A stretch of DNA of 64,000 nucleotides from Ornithodoros turicata (GCF_037126465.1 NC_088201.1:27140550-27204549); one strand, 5' to 3'. Positions 34,082-46,609 are shown, counted from the first letter of the stretch. Notes: generated by a model from the sequence alone, not told the origin. Numbers and translations: made by a program.

Positions 34082-34179
34082 TCCTAGAACGTCGCTTTAT
34101 GATGCGGAAAGTTCGAATTTCTTCAGCATATCTTCGAAAATGTGTTTAAAAGAAATCGGGAACTGTCCACGAGTCTAAT

Positions 34180-36000
34180 TTTGCTTTTCTCGTAATAATT
34201 CATTTATTTTATGTATTGATTTATTTACAATACTGTTAGCCTTTGAAGAGCTGTTACAAGGGGGATGCATGGGAGAGATACATATGGGAAACAGAAACGA
34301 ACGAAAACAGCAATGCAAGATATTAACTAATAAGCACGTACATATAATCACAGAAAAATAAGGTAGGGCCTCGATAAAACTACTTTTATCCTCAAGGTCA
34401 ATGACTGACTGAGGCAGCCTATTCCAAAATTCAATGGCGTTAACAAAAAACGAGTGAATAGGGTGTTTTAGCAAATCGTAAACGCCCTCCGATTCCGTAT
34501 CTTTGTCAGTCAATCAGATATCAGCAACGTGATGTCAGCCACTCCAAAGGAATGAGACGATTGGCTTATCATGTTTTGGGAAACTTTATCTTGAAACTTC
34601 TACGTTATCCTAAACCTCCCTATTGAAAACCTCAAGAGGCGCGTTATACGTCTTGATGCACCTATTATGGTTGGTTCTTTGACTGTATGAATCTGGACGT
34701 GGGATGCATTTGTTGCTGTCAATGTTGAGTTTACCATGGAAAAGAAGATGCACGTCTAGCTGTCTGGCGACGTTTTGATAATCGCCCTAATTGTAGTTGG
34801 TATAGCATGGTTGTAACAGATACAGTGCCTTTGTAGTTAGACATAATGAACCTTGCCGCCATTCTTTGAATTTGTTCCTCTTTATATGTTGTGTGGGGGA
34901 TCCCATACAACACTGGGATATTCTAACAGTGGGTGGATAAATGTGTAATAAGCTTAGTTCCTGTTGTACAGCGTTGTGTTTTTTCCTTTAATATCCACAG
35001 TCTTTTCCTGGCTTTATTACAAATCTCAGTTATGTGTTTATCTCACTTTAATTGAGTATCAATTATGATTCAGAGGTATTTGAAATTAGTCACTCTCGTC
35101 CTTGTATAGCATAATCATATTCATGGAATGACTTTTTATTAGTAATGCGACAGAATACTATTTTGTCATAGTTAATTCAGTTAATTGTCATGCCCCAGTC
35201 AGAACACCACCTAGAAATAAAATACAGGCAAGTTGAGAGACATACCCGATCTTCACATTTTCCAACAGAGCTATACACTAAACAATCGTCTGCGAACAGT
35301 CTAATAGTAACAGGAGGGCACACAATAGAAGCTATGTCATTGATGAAGATTAAGAATAGCAAAGGACCCAGAACGGATCCCTGGGGAACTCCGGAAGTAA
35401 CAGGAATACACCCTGACTCTTGATTCTTGAATACAGTATTAGGTACTGGGTTCGGTTTCATAGGTAGGAAGCGATCCAGTGAATTATGCTCGCATTTATA
35501 CCTGTAGCGGATAGTTTAATTAATAGCTTGCTGTGAGTTATGGTGTAGAAGGCTATACGAAAATCTAAACACGCGACATCAATCTGCTGGCACTGGTTCA
35601 ACATTCTATAGTGAGGTCATAAACTGTTCCAAGAAGTTGGGTTGTTGTGGATACACCCCTCCGAATGCAGTGCTGGTTACTAAAAAAGAAGCTTCGACTT
35701 TTAAGGTAATCCATGAGGTAGCTTATAATGTACGTGCTCGAGCATTTTGCAGGATTGACTAGTCAGCTATATGCTGGGGCGGTCGTTACTCACAATATCT
35801 GTATCGCCAGACTTATGGATAGTTATAACCTTAGCTATCTTCCAGTCCTGCGGTACCTCACAATCAGCCATGCACCATCATACCCTAGTACCTCACATCA
35901 TAGAGTTGACGGAGACCACGGAGTTGCTATTGACGTGATGGGCTGCATGCCTACTGTATAGTTCGGTAGAAGCTGCTGAATATATTGCTTTGAAAGCACC
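34180..36000 (-). pseudogene. 5'-truncated CR1/L2-type LINE reverse transcriptase
   Basis: Reading right to left, broken frames contain a KIAKV-HKSGDTD-like segment near 35850-35760. Near 35560-35480 there is an F-HSKLL-like segment. Then comes SGVPQGSVLGPLLFLIFIND with LFADDCLVY (35461-35177), and finally HSFFVNAIEFWNRLP near 34460. These are reverse transcriptase motifs in order, with the FADD active site present. Multiple stops and frameshifts disable it. The endonuclease part is missing. The 3' end is AT-rich with AATAAATCAATACA text. Confidence 0.8.
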
Positions 36001-37610
36001 GTTCAGAAATCATCTCCCATAGCAGGTTATTCTATCTCTTGGCACAACGACATAGCGCGGAAGGGGTTGCTGAACAACAGAGAAGAGAGGCGTTTCACCA
36101 CAATGTACAGGGACAAAGTTGAACAGAATTACCGCCCACCCGATCCGCCATGCAAGACGTTGTTGGTGCTGGCGTATATGAAGCGGCGGAGTCTACAGAC
36201 CTCCTGTATAGTCATCGTGCAGTCCTGGCTTTCGCAATCGTAGTTCAGCACGTCGTCACATCGTGTTCTGTTTTAATGCTTGATATCTGAAACTTGATGG
36301 CAGTGGCATCGTATTAGCTGGTGACGTGAGGTGCTCAGCGCTCAACATGTCTAGATTCTGTACCTCAGACACAGCCTCTTTCAGTAGCGAAGCGAATAGT
36401 CGCTAGTGAAAGGAGAGGATTCTGCAGGCAAGCCGGTACTGATACATGACAAAAAGAAACGGAGAGGCACAGACACAAAAAGGACACATATGACCAAGTG
36501 CGTGAGCCTCCATGTGCGAGGTGCCCGACAAAATCGCACAAGAGCAGTACAGGAGCGTGATCGATTCCCATACTTGTCGACCTATGTAAATCTGCCGAGC
36601 AGAGTCAATATCGAGGCACCTGATATACCTGCCACACCTAATGAACGAACGACGAAGCGACAGCGATGTGCGCCACGCAGTCTATAAATCGTTGCCAGCA
36701 TACGAACTTTCAGGCTCTTAATGCTTTGATCTGTAACAGATGATATGTGCAGCAAGTGCAAAATTTACTTTCGCAGCCTAGTATATTGCAGTCCAGTTTT
36801 TTCAGATGTAACGAATTTCATCTTTTCTTCTCGTAATTTCGAAGACCGTAATTTTGTCCAAAATTACCTTGATGAGTATGGATGTGAGTATGACGATGTG
36901 GAGGAAGTCAGTCTATCTGTCGGGTGTCACAGTAAATGATTACCGCCTTCTATACGCGTAAATGGTCCTTGAGGAATTTTCAAGATTGCTTTCCCTTTGA
37001 GTATGTGGTGTGTACTATAAATTGTTTCACACTCGATGTGACAGCCCCACTTTGCCTTCACCGGGGGATGTATGTACGAGAGGGTTTGCTAGACTGCTGA
37101 GAAGCAAAGCATCATTTCTCCCGTTCAATTCCATACTATGGATATATGTAGGCCGTTGTCTCATTAACGTACCCGTCATTGTCGACAGAAGTGAAGTTCT
37201 GTGGCGCTGCCTGCAACTATCGCGCTAGGAGAGGAGGATCGTTTGAAAAATGAAATCCTTGGCCAGCTTCGGCATCCTTGGCCTTTTATTCTTGGCGTTC
37301 ACCTTGGCGTTGCTTTGTATTCCGCTTTATGTTCATACAGATTCGACAGAATTAGTCGCGTAATAATCATGATTTCAACCACCTGGGGTACTTTTGACGT
37401 GTGCCGGAAATCTCCGACACACGGTGCTGGAAGCAATGTTTACATCCCCCCAGAGCCGTGTATTAAAAGGGAGCCTGGCCATTAATGGGACCTGCATATA
37501 CCTCAGGATCCAACCACTACTTGAGGTATGTAGCCAATCACAGGTCGAAATACAGTTCCCTATTATTGCAGGCCATCCAGTACTTATACCTCACCCTTAT
37601 TTACTGTGAC
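36001..37610. other. Unassigned spacer
   Basis: Short frames (up to 94 codons at 37201-37485) have no recognisable motifs. Nothing else could be supported. Confidence 0.4.
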
Positions 37611-37710
37611 GCTGCGGCTGTACTCGCACTGGGTCCGCGGGTAGTTCGGGTATACCGCATCACACACCGCGGGTTGCGGGTGTGGTGCGCGTGCGAATTT
37701 ACTTACCCAC
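37611..37710. mobile_element. Fragment of a GCGGGTA-rich MITE family
   Basis: CCGCGGGTAGTTCGGGTATACC and TTGCGGGTGTGG-type text match the style of the elements at 38548 and 38923. Its ends are unclear. Confidence 0.4.
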
Positions 37711-38547
37711 TCTCAGCTCTAATTATCGTATCCGCCATTTGGAAATTGAACCGTGCCTGAACCGAAAATGAAATGGCGGTTGCCGGAGTTAACGCTTCGA
37801 GGTGCATGTTAAACTATTTGTTGCGGTTTGTGTTGCCACAATCCTCGAGAGTATGCATCGTTGGAGGGCATATATTTTGTGCTGTCACACTGGTACCATT
37901 CCTTTCGCAAAATCCCCTGGTCGATGCGCAGGTTGAGCGCACATTTGGTTGTTTCATTCTGTCAGCATATCGCATGCAACAGCACCAACGATGCGTTTAA
38001 TCGATTCAGTGCCATAAACATGATCGCTCTGTCAACGGCCCGTGATTCGCCACTTCGGTATCCCTGTTAGAAATTACAATGCTCTGCGTATGTTTGTATT
38101 ATCAAAACCAGAGGGGGCAGCCGAACTTCCCTACGTGGTCTGATGGGACGAATACCTACTCGCAAGCAGCAAAACTGCGAAACGAATCAGAAACCAAACT
38201 GATACCATCCATAATGACGGTTAGTTCTGAGCGTGTCAAGTTCTGTTTCGAGAGTATGCGTGGGAAAACGACTGACGTGGTAAGAGGTCCAATCTGACCG
38301 CGATATTGTGAGGTGATCAGCTTATGTGTTACCGGATATAGTTGAGCCGAAAGAAACGACAGGAATTTCGAAGAGGTCGGGCTGTTTCGCTTAATGTTGG
38401 ATGTCGAGCTTTGTTTAGATAAAAACAGGTCAAAGGTGCTTCGGTGAAAGGTCAAAGGGCCATGGGATATGCGAAAACGTTTATTGTGGCAGGTATCTTT
38501 CTCGATGAAAACTGGAAAAATGCCAAAATTATGAGTAAGTCAGGGTG
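37711..38547. other. Unassigned spacer
   Basis: Small frames on both strands only; no domain or repeat was recognised. Confidence 0.4.
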
Positions 38548-38693
38548 GTAAGAGGCACTGGGTGCGGGTAACGCGGGTTTTCGCGGACGCATTGCTGGTA
38601 CACCCGCATTTAACCCGCAGAGACACTGAATTTCTACCCGCAAATCCAACATTGTGCGGGTAACCGCGGGTATACACGCACTCGCGCTCACTT
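38548..38693. mobile_element. GCGGGTAA-rich MITE copy 1
   Basis: It begins near CTGGGTGCGGGTAACGCGGG and finishes in ACTCGCGCTCA. It shares an internal stretch, GACACTGAATTTCTACCCGC, with the copy at 38923. The left end looks shortened. Confidence 0.6.
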
Positions 38694-38922
38694 CGAACGA
38701 TAATGGTTCGGAGCCAATTGCCTGTTTCGCTTAGGAAGTCGGCCCATGGGATCTCTGGGAAGTTTGGGGGAACCGGTTGTGCGCGCCTCGTGCAATCGGC
38801 CGGTTGGTCGTGGGCACTACTGCTTATTTTTTTAGTAGACCCATAACAATGCCGTTACCATTAACACACTCGCCATTGCAGAGGACGTGTTGATTATGGC
38901 GACACTTGTGACATTGTGGCGA

Positions 38923-39124
38923 GATGAGCGCGGGTAAATAAATTCGTACACACAGCACACCCGTGCCCGCGGTGTCTGATGCGGGTATACCCATACTACC
39001 CGCGAGTACATTACGGGTACACCGGCATTTAACCCGCAGCGACACTGAATTTCTACCCGCAAATCGCAAAACTGCGCGGGTATCTGTGGGTATAATCGCA
39101 GGTATACCCGCACCCGCGCTCATC
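38923..39124. mobile_element. GCGGGTAA-rich MITE copy 2
   Basis: It starts GATGAGCGCGGGTA and ends ACCCGCGCTCATC, giving inverted termini of about 12 bp. Internal CGGGTA and TACCCG motifs repeat many times. No target duplication is obvious and the family is not named here. Confidence 0.65.
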
Positions 39125-40955
39125 TATACAAGCTCAGGTACAAAGGATGCTTCTCTTGTTTCATTGTTCAAGAAGCAAGATAGGGTGAATCCCAGAAAGT
39201 AGGTATATGTATACTCTAAACACAGAGCTTCACCGCAAAACACGCTCGCTAGGATCGTGTCGTGCGGTCTGTTTTGGAGTGTAGGGGACAACGGGAGAAC
39301 CTTTTGGTATAGGCTTTGCCTCACAACTTAACCAACACGGCTTCATGCTGCATGTTAAACGATTATGTTCGCATCACGAAGTACTTTTTACTCTTCAAAT
39401 CAGTAGAATTGATACTCCCCAGCGTAGGGCACATGAAAGGCCAGCAGTGCCCAGGCACTGTAGTGCACTACAGCGCTGGGCACTGAGCAGGGCAGATGAG
39501 ATCTGCCCTCATGCATCTGCCCTCAAACTCATCTGCCCTGCACTGTGGTGTATAAGTTTCACTGATATGTATATGTTTGACCAACCAGCCCAGCTTTTAA
39601 CGCTTTTTTTACTCTTAGCAGACAAAACACACCCGTCAAATAATGCACTGCATGTGTTTTGGGGGTCTATCGTGCCGACACGAACGCTGGACCACAAACA
39701 GAACTTACGCGCGGTCTATCCTCTTCTTACTATGCGTTTGGTCCCAAACTTATCCTGCGGACGGAATCGTCCTACGGGTTCGATTGTCAACTGAAATGAG
39801 GCTTACGTGGCCTTACCCTCACATGCGCCAGACTGGAGGTGCACGCTTGGGATTGTGCTAGATCGCATTCTGGGTGTAGAACGATACGCGTTTACCTTGT
39901 ATGCAGCATCGACCGTCAAAATGAACTGCCAATTTCAGCTGGATGGATGAACATTGATCATCATCTTTAAACTAGGCGTTAACGTGTGGCCTCGTGGTGG
40001 TGGTGCACGTGTTCTGTCTTGTGATAGAGAAACAGGTTCCCTCTTAAGTGAATGTTGCACGATCGTCTCATTGGGGTATCCATCCTCCCTTCAAGGCTGG
40101 CGCGTTCGAACAAACTTCGTGGAAGGGGGAGTACACGGCTGCCGGACTTGCGCGCGAAGGTCGCCTCAACGTTCGACTGCATTTCATTATACAGTGGGAA
40201 CAATCGCTTATTTCGTAACGCACCAGTTTAATCGCCGAATGCGTCCGCCCTCTTCATTTCAAAGCGGAGAAAGAGCGGTCGCGTGCCTTTCGTTCCTAAT
40301 ACAGTTCTCGTTAGAGACATCTAGTTAGCGGTTAGCTAGTGGAAAGGACATAGAACGAGTAATATATCGACGCTATGTCGGCATCGTCAGCGAGATGTTA
40401 TCGTGCCATGCACTTGTCTAGATTTTTGGTGGTATTTGGATGGATGTAGGTTGCCCGATAACAAACAGTACTTCACTGATCCGCTCAACACCAAAATATG
40501 GAAGCGAAAAGATGCAAGCGTAAAGCTTTCATTTACCTTTTGTCATTTACATCCTCCTTCTGTGGTATCAGTGCCAAACGGAAAAAGCACGCCGTCCGAT
40601 ACGTGGTTTTTCCGTAACGTACGTTGTATAGCGTCCGCACATACAGAGATTGCAGCATTAAAGGAGCACTGAGGTGACCCCCCCCCTTTTTTTTCGCTGC
40701 CTTGTCTTGGCCACGGCCATTCGCATCACATCAACATCAGAACCGATTAACATCATGGCGTTATTCAATATCATAACCAGTCAACATCATAGCCCATCAT
40801 ATCTCGTCACCGAACATCAGCATCGTGACTTATCGTACCATTGCCCGTCATTCAACGTACCAGAACACAGTCCGTCAGTCAACATCACGTTATTCACCAT
40901 CATAAGATGGTGAATGGAATGATGTTTACGATGGGCACCATGAGTGCCGACGTCT
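39125..40955. other. Unassigned spacer with a cluster of short palindromes
   Basis: Bases 39446-39484 form a 39-bp near-perfect palindrome centred on TGCA. Bases 39490-39508 are a second one (GGGCAGAT-gag-ATCTGCCC), and CATCTGCCCT repeats follow. A CAT/ATC-rich stretch lies at 40730-40910. No gene was recognised. Confidence 0.45.
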
Positions 40956-40959
40956 GTGC

Positions 40960-41049
40960 TATCCTTATTTGTTTGCTGCCCAAGCTCAGGCTGTGTTCTC
41001 CGTGGATCTCGTCCACCAGCTGGCCTGCGTCTATGCCATCCTCACCATG
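40960..41049 (+). repeat. Short 3'-end-like repeat shared with 53830
   Basis: GTCCACCAGCTGGCCTGCGT and TATGCCATCC closely match the segment at about 53839-53872. It abuts the 3' end of the minus-strand LINE. It may be the terminal fragment of another retroelement. Confidence 0.5.
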
Positions 41050-41227
41050 ATTTATGTATTTATTTCCATACGTTGAGGACCCCCAAGGGGGTATTACACA
41101 ACGGAGGGGCAAGAGATAAACAAGGAGAAAGACAAGCAAGCCAAGCATGCAAAAAAAGGAAAAACAAACAGCAAAAAATATTTCAACAGATATACAACCA
41201 ATATACAACAGAATAGATGCGCAGTAC

Positions 41228-44146
41228 TCACTTCGAAATGACACTGGATGAATACAAAAGGAAAAGACGGTCGAGGTGAGAAAATAAAAGAAAAAAAGAG
41301 GTGGTGGAAAGTGACGCAGGAGCGATCATGAGACATAGACTATGTTTTGTAGTGTTGGGTGATGGCAGCCTTAAAGCGGGCAGGGTCTTGCATGAAAATG
41401 AGCAACTCCGGCAGGTGATTCCAGTCCCGAATTGTTTTAGGAATGAAGGACTACATGAAAGAATTATTATGACATTGTGGGGTTCTGATCTTGTGAGCGT
41501 GGTCGTGACGTGAAGAGACGTATTCCGCAGGGGGGGGGGGGGGGGGGGGAGACGATCACGAGTTTTTCTGTTATAGAATAACTTATGGAAAAGACACAGA
41601 CGGGAGACCGTTCGTCTGAATGTGAGATGGTCAATGCCAAGGTCTTGTTTTAGTCCCGAGACGCTACAATCCGATGAATAATTGGAGGTGATGAAGCGTG
41701 CGGCCCTGTTCTGAACTGATTCCAGGGCATGTATCAAATACTCCTGGTGGATCACAAACAGCAGAGGCGTATTCTAATTTGGGTAGTACGAACGCTCGAT
41801 AAGATAGGAATTTGATGTGAGGCGGAGCAAGTGCAAGATGGCGGCGAAGATATCCCAGGGTCCTGTTTGCCTCAGACACAATCTTATCAATATGCAGGGA
41901 CCAACGCATTGTTGAAACTATAATGCAGGGCTAGGTATTTATACGTGGGAACGCATAACAGCTGGGAGCCGTGTAGCTGATAAGATGAAGAGACATGTGA
42001 AGGGGAAAGTGAGAAGGACATGACCTTGCACTTTGTGATGTTGAGAGATATGGACAAAGTGTTACACCATCGGGACCCCCCCCCCCCCCCCACCGCGAGC
42101 AAATCCTCCTAAGATCATGGTCTGCACTAGACGCCATCTTCCTATATAAGTCACAGTCATCCGCAAAAAGTCGAACGATACTACTAAGACACTAGGTAAG
42201 TCATTTATATAAACAAGATACAATAAAGGGCCAAGAACGGATCCCTGAGGTACACCTGATGTTACGGAAGTGAAGTTCGATAGAGTGTTGTTAGTGAAAA
42301 CTGCCTGTTTCCGGTCCGCCAAGAGGGCTCTCATCCAGGATAAAACAAAGGGGTCGGGGTTTAGTGTTGAGAGCTTAGCCAAGAGACGAGAATGAGGCAC
42401 AGTGTCGAATGCTTTTGAAAAACAAGGAAGATGACGTCCATGCATTCCCTTGAATCGAGACAACTTTTGATGTCATGTATGAACTCAACTAGCTGCGTCT
42501 CGTATGAGTAGCCCTTCCTAAACCCATGTTGGAACTAGAAGTAGTTAATTGAAGTGAGATGCCGGGCGACGTTCGAGTATATGATATGTTCCATCAACTT
42601 ACAGGGAATGCTAGTTAACGAGATTGGCCTGTAGTTCGAGGGGGCGAAGGTATCACCACTTTTGAATATAAGGATAACCTTGGCGACACACCAATAGTTC
42701 GGAAACTGACCGGTTAGAAGGGACTGATTGAAGATGAGAGACAAAATCCGACTAGATGTTGGTGACGTATTCTTGAGTACTTTGGGGCTAATGTTGTCCA
42801 AACCGGGTGATGATGAAGAACGGGTGCAGTTGATAAGCTTAGCTACACCAAGATGGTCAATGGTGATACTGGGCATTATAACAGTGCCTAGCATGTGTAA
42901 ACCTGAAGCATCAAAAGTTCTCTCAGTAACAAACACAGAAGAAAAATAGTTGTTTAGTAAGGCGGCACTTTGCTCTAAGGGCAGCACGTCACCAGAGCTA
43001 CCTTTTAATTGTATATGGGAGTCCGTACTTGGGTTGTTAATTTTCCAGAACTTTCTAGGGTTATTATTTAAGAGAGAAGGTAAGGTCACGCTGAAAAACG
43101 TGCGCTTCGCATTTTTTAACGGCAAGGGTATACTCTTTTGCGGCTACCCTGTACGTTTTCCAGGCAGAGTCACTTTTGCGTGTCTTCGCTTTGCGGTACG
43201 CACGCTTCTTTTTGTTGGCCAAGCGATTCAACGAGCGGTCGTACCAGGGAGCGTTCTGGGATGACCGAATTGTAATTTTGGGTATGTACTTCTCAGTTAG
43301 ATTGCTAAGAGCAGCTTTGAAGGCACACCAATTATCCTCAACAGATCGCATTGGAAACAGGCGGACAAACTCATCGAAAAACGTACCTAGCTCTCTGTTT
43401 ATGGCGTCATAATTCGCTTTGTTGTAGTCCACTATATCGAATTTAATATTCTTACGTTCAGTATAGGGTACTTTTATGGAGGTGTGTATGAATCTGTGGT
43501 CGCTGAGGCCACCAAAAATTACTACTGGAGAAAATAGCTCTGGCGACGTGGTAAGCACTAAATGAAGGATGCTCTGACAGGTTACAGAAATGCGCGTAGG
43601 CTCGGTGACCAACTGCTGCAGACCAAATAACACGCATAGATCACAGAAATCGGAAGACAAAATCACGGAGGCTTTTGGCTTATAGACGTCATTCCAGTCG
43701 ATATCGGGGAAATTGAAGTCACCGAAAAGCATTATTTTGTGAGATGGAAAACTGCTTTTCAGAAAGGCAAGGGCTTTATGAAGCTCAGCGACAAGACAAA
43801 CATCATCAGGCGGGCAGTAACAAACTCCAATAAGTATCTTGTTGTGGGAGTGACCAAGTAAAGACCATACCATCTCAATGTTCCCAGGGACGTCAATGGG
43901 GCGAGATGGTATTTCATTTTTGATGCCAAGCAACACCCCACCACCACGCCTTTCAACACGGTCATAACAGTATACTCTAAAACCCGGCAGTATTTCAGCA
44001 TCATGCACGTTAGGTGTTAACCATGTCTCGGTCAGAACAACAATAGCAGCTCCCGTTGTTCCCATAAGAGATAACAGGTCTTCACGCTTGGGTACAATGC
44101 TTCTAATATTTGAAAAGATAAGTGACAAACTACAGTGACGAGACAA
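41228..44146 (-). pseudogene. LINE ORF2: AP endonuclease plus reverse transcriptase, frameshifted
   Basis: The first 360 residues (44146-43064) are one open frame with endonuclease landmarks: SNIRSI, LTETWL, FGDFNFPDIDW and LSDHRFI. The reverse transcriptase follows in broken frames: SNYRPISLTSIPCKLMEHII (43125-42535), CFSKAFDTVPHSRLLAKL and SGVPQGSVLGPLLYLVYIND (42463-42062). An LFADDCDLY active site near 42175 is readable only in a shifted frame. LGYLRRHL and ALESVQNRAARFI follow towards 41700. At least four frame changes separate these parts, so no functional product is expected. Confidence 0.88.
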
Positions 44147-44163
44147 GGAACTAGTGACATTCA

Positions 44164-44794
44164 GTGATTGCTAATGCTAGTCGTTGCGGCTGAAACTGGG
44201 TTCGTTTCCCGAGACAGCAAGCTCCGTGGTTCCATATTTGGGACCTCTCGAACAAGTTGTGTTTCCTCGTCGTACATATAACACTTGCTACCAACCAGCA
44301 GCTTATTGAAACGGAGGCGAAAAGGTTAGCCCTGCGAGCGTCCGAAGGCAATCAGGTTCTTTCTGGCAGTCCGGACAGCGGGAGTGAAATCCTCAGACAC
44401 GGCTTTACAAGTGTCCTTTAGCTTATAAGAGTTTCTTAGAATGGTATCCTTAACCTTAAAGTTAGCAAACTTCACGATTATTGGACGTGTCCTTGCCTCC
44501 TGAAAACGTCCTAGGCGATGGGCTCTATCGACATGCTCAGCTGAGACCACAACATCCAGGCTATCTTGGCACAGCTTTCTAATTTTTTCCTCTGATTCCG
44601 CCCATGTTTCATTACTAGCGTCTTCAATACCATAGAACACCAGATTGTCCCTTCTGGACCTGCTCTCGAGGTTATCAATGCGTGATCTAAGCGAAGCCAT
44701 GTCTGATGGGATGGCTGAGAGTGTAGCGGCCGGTGGACAATGACGAAGATGGACACGCGCCTTGAGCACCCGCTTCTCAGTTCCACCGGCGCGG
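44164..44794 (-). pseudogene. LINE ORF1, C-terminal part
   Basis: The frame reads LRSRIDNLESRSRRDNLVFY, then VDRAHRLGR and RPIIVKFANFKVKDTIL. This is the coiled coil leading into the RNA-binding domain of LINE ORF1 proteins. A frameshift near 44330 moves the end of the protein (MYDEETQLVREVP) into another frame that stops at about 44164, just before ORF2. The N-terminal half lies across the hAT insertion. Confidence 0.75.
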
Positions 44795-44802
44795 CCATGG
44801 AG

Positions 44803-45944
44803 CAGAGATGGGGAAATTACTTTTATTTTGTAATGCATTACCATTACTCATTACTTGTATAAAAAACTAATGCATTACACTACTCATTACTTTTTCGATG
44901 TTAGTAATGCATTAGTAATGCCATTACTTCAACGAAGTAATGGCATTACTCTGGCATTACATTTACATTTTAGGGCATAAGCCTCAAAGATGCTATGCAT
45001 AAGTTTTCCTCCTCGCTTTTTTTGTTATAGGCAATAGCCACCCGAGTATCCCCCAAATCGGTGCTACTAAATCCCGACAGAAGCGAGGCTGATAGGCAAA
45101 AACTATTGATAAGATTTATTGCAGCATAGTAGGAGTTAACGCTCAAAGTTGTCATCCGCTAGCCTTGCCCGCTTCGGCGACAGGACATTTTTTGCCGTAC
45201 TGAACACTCGTTCAGCGGAAGCGAATGACTGAATTTCTGTGTTGCACTGCACGAACAGTCTCTTCATTTTCGGGAACCCATCTAGCGATTCTATAGGCTG
45301 CGATTCTTATAGCTTGCACCGAACCGTAAAATGTCTCCCATCGCAACTAACTGGCTCGATATACGCACTAAATTCGACAAGTCTTTACCCGCAGGCTCCA
45401 CGATGCCTTTTCGCTATGCCCAGCGCTAAAATTCTGTCCTTGCAGAAAAACGACCTCTGACAGCACAAGAGAAACTAACACGGTACCATACCAAAAACAG
45501 CGAATCACTAGTGAATCACTAGCAATTGTCACTTGTTACCCTAATAGAGGCTATGTTTCTATTTCGTTGATTATCCTTTACTCCAAATGCGTACAGGAGA
45601 AAATCGGTGATACCGTGACACACACCGCCGACTGTTGAACTGGGCCCTTCTATTTCTTTGTTGCCCTGAGCTCATTGTTAAAGGCGGGTTGAAAAATCCT
45701 GGATGTGTTCCCAATCTTCACGTGGTGCAATGAACATTCGACAAAAGTAATGAGTAATGCCACCCTGCATTACTCAGTCGAAATGTAATGCATTACCATT
45801 ACTCATTACTTGCTGGCAAAATGTAATTCATTACCATTACTCATTACTTGCTGGCAAAATGTAATTCATTACCATTACTCATTACTCAAAAGTAATGCAT
45901 TACCGGTAATGCATTACTTTGTAATGCATTACTCCCCACCTCTG
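44803..45944 (-). mobile_element. hAT transposon remnant inside LINE ORF1
   Basis: Ends CAGAGATGGGGA and TCCCCACCTCTG are flanked by a perfect 8-bp duplication, CCATGGAG (44795-44802 and 45945-45952). Both ends carry TAATGCATTACC and TCATTACTTG repeats. On the minus strand near 45235-45140 a frame reads SFASAERVFSTAKNVLSPKR and then ARLADDNFER. This is the C-terminal dimerisation motif of hAT transposases. The rest of the transposase is gone, so the 1,142-bp copy is an internally deleted derivative. Confidence 0.92.
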
Positions 45945-46028
45945 CCATGGAGATAGGCCACAGTCATCGCCTCTCCGTGGCATACCATCATCGCCGGTCG
46001 GGACTCATGTAGAGGGACACCACCTCCT

Positions 46029-46489
46029 CTACAAGAGCATACCCTGTGTGCTGATAACTTCCGATAAGTTACATTGCATTGAGGCTACACTGGACTCTAT
46101 TTTACCAACGCGCGTAGTAAGGTTAGTTACAGAAGCTCGAAATTCTTGTTGATCTTTCTGGATAGCTTTTACTTCTTTGAGCAACGTTTCCTGACCGGCG
46201 TTAAGCTTTTCGAGTAAGATCATCATTGCACTAAATTGAAATCTTGTTCTTTTGTCATGGGACCCGGATTTGCCTCAACGTCTCCCGCACACAGTAAGAG
46301 CATTCTAACAACAGAGAAGCAGTCACAGGCAATTGCAAAACATGTCCATGGGCTCGGAAAGAGGAGCAGCATAACATTATTGCTTCTTTTAGAAAAGAGA
46401 GGTACGTACCAACCTGAAAAACATGAGGGCGAGCCGTTAGTGACTGCATTGCAGCTCTCTTTCCGGGCCCACTCCTTTTTACTCAACAT
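46029..46489 (-). pseudogene. LINE ORF1, N-terminal part with a 2A-like peptide
   Basis: The frame from 46489 has a hydrophobic stretch followed by VRMLLLCAGDVEANPGP at residues 61-77. The last residues fit the D-V/I-E-x-N-P-G-P consensus of ribosome-skipping 2A peptides. The predicted break is before the final Pro, whose codon is 46261-46259. After MTKEQDFNLVQ a stop occurs. A one-base shift continues into MMILLEKLNAGQETLLKEVK and a heptad-rich coiled coil ending at 46029. 2A peptides at the ORF1 N-terminus are known in CR1-group LINEs of several animals. Confidence 0.75.
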
Positions 46490-46609
46490 TTTGCCTACAT
46501 ATGGTCCTTGATGTGCATCCCGAATGATTTTCTATGATTTATAATGGACATCCGTGATCTTGGCAACCCATGGTCTATGATGGGCATCATGAGTAACGGA
46601 ATGCCGGTA

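Larger units (their letters stand above)
41050..46495 (-). mobile_element. Decayed CR1/L2-type LINE with 2A-containing ORF1
   Basis: The element runs right to left: ORF1 (46489-46029, then 44794-44164), then ORF2 with apurinic endonuclease and reverse transcriptase (44146-41228), and an AATAAATACATAAATCAT-like 3' tail near 41050. A hAT insertion (44803-45944) splits ORF1. Excluding the insertion it spans about 4.3 kb. Frameshifts in both ORFs show it is dead. Homopolymers at 41530 (G) and 42078 (C) lie inside it. Confidence 0.88.

Noticed and set aside
37201..37485. 94-codon plus-strand frame with a hydrophobic stretch
   Set aside because: No recognised family, no supporting neighbours, and similar-length frames occur by chance in this window.
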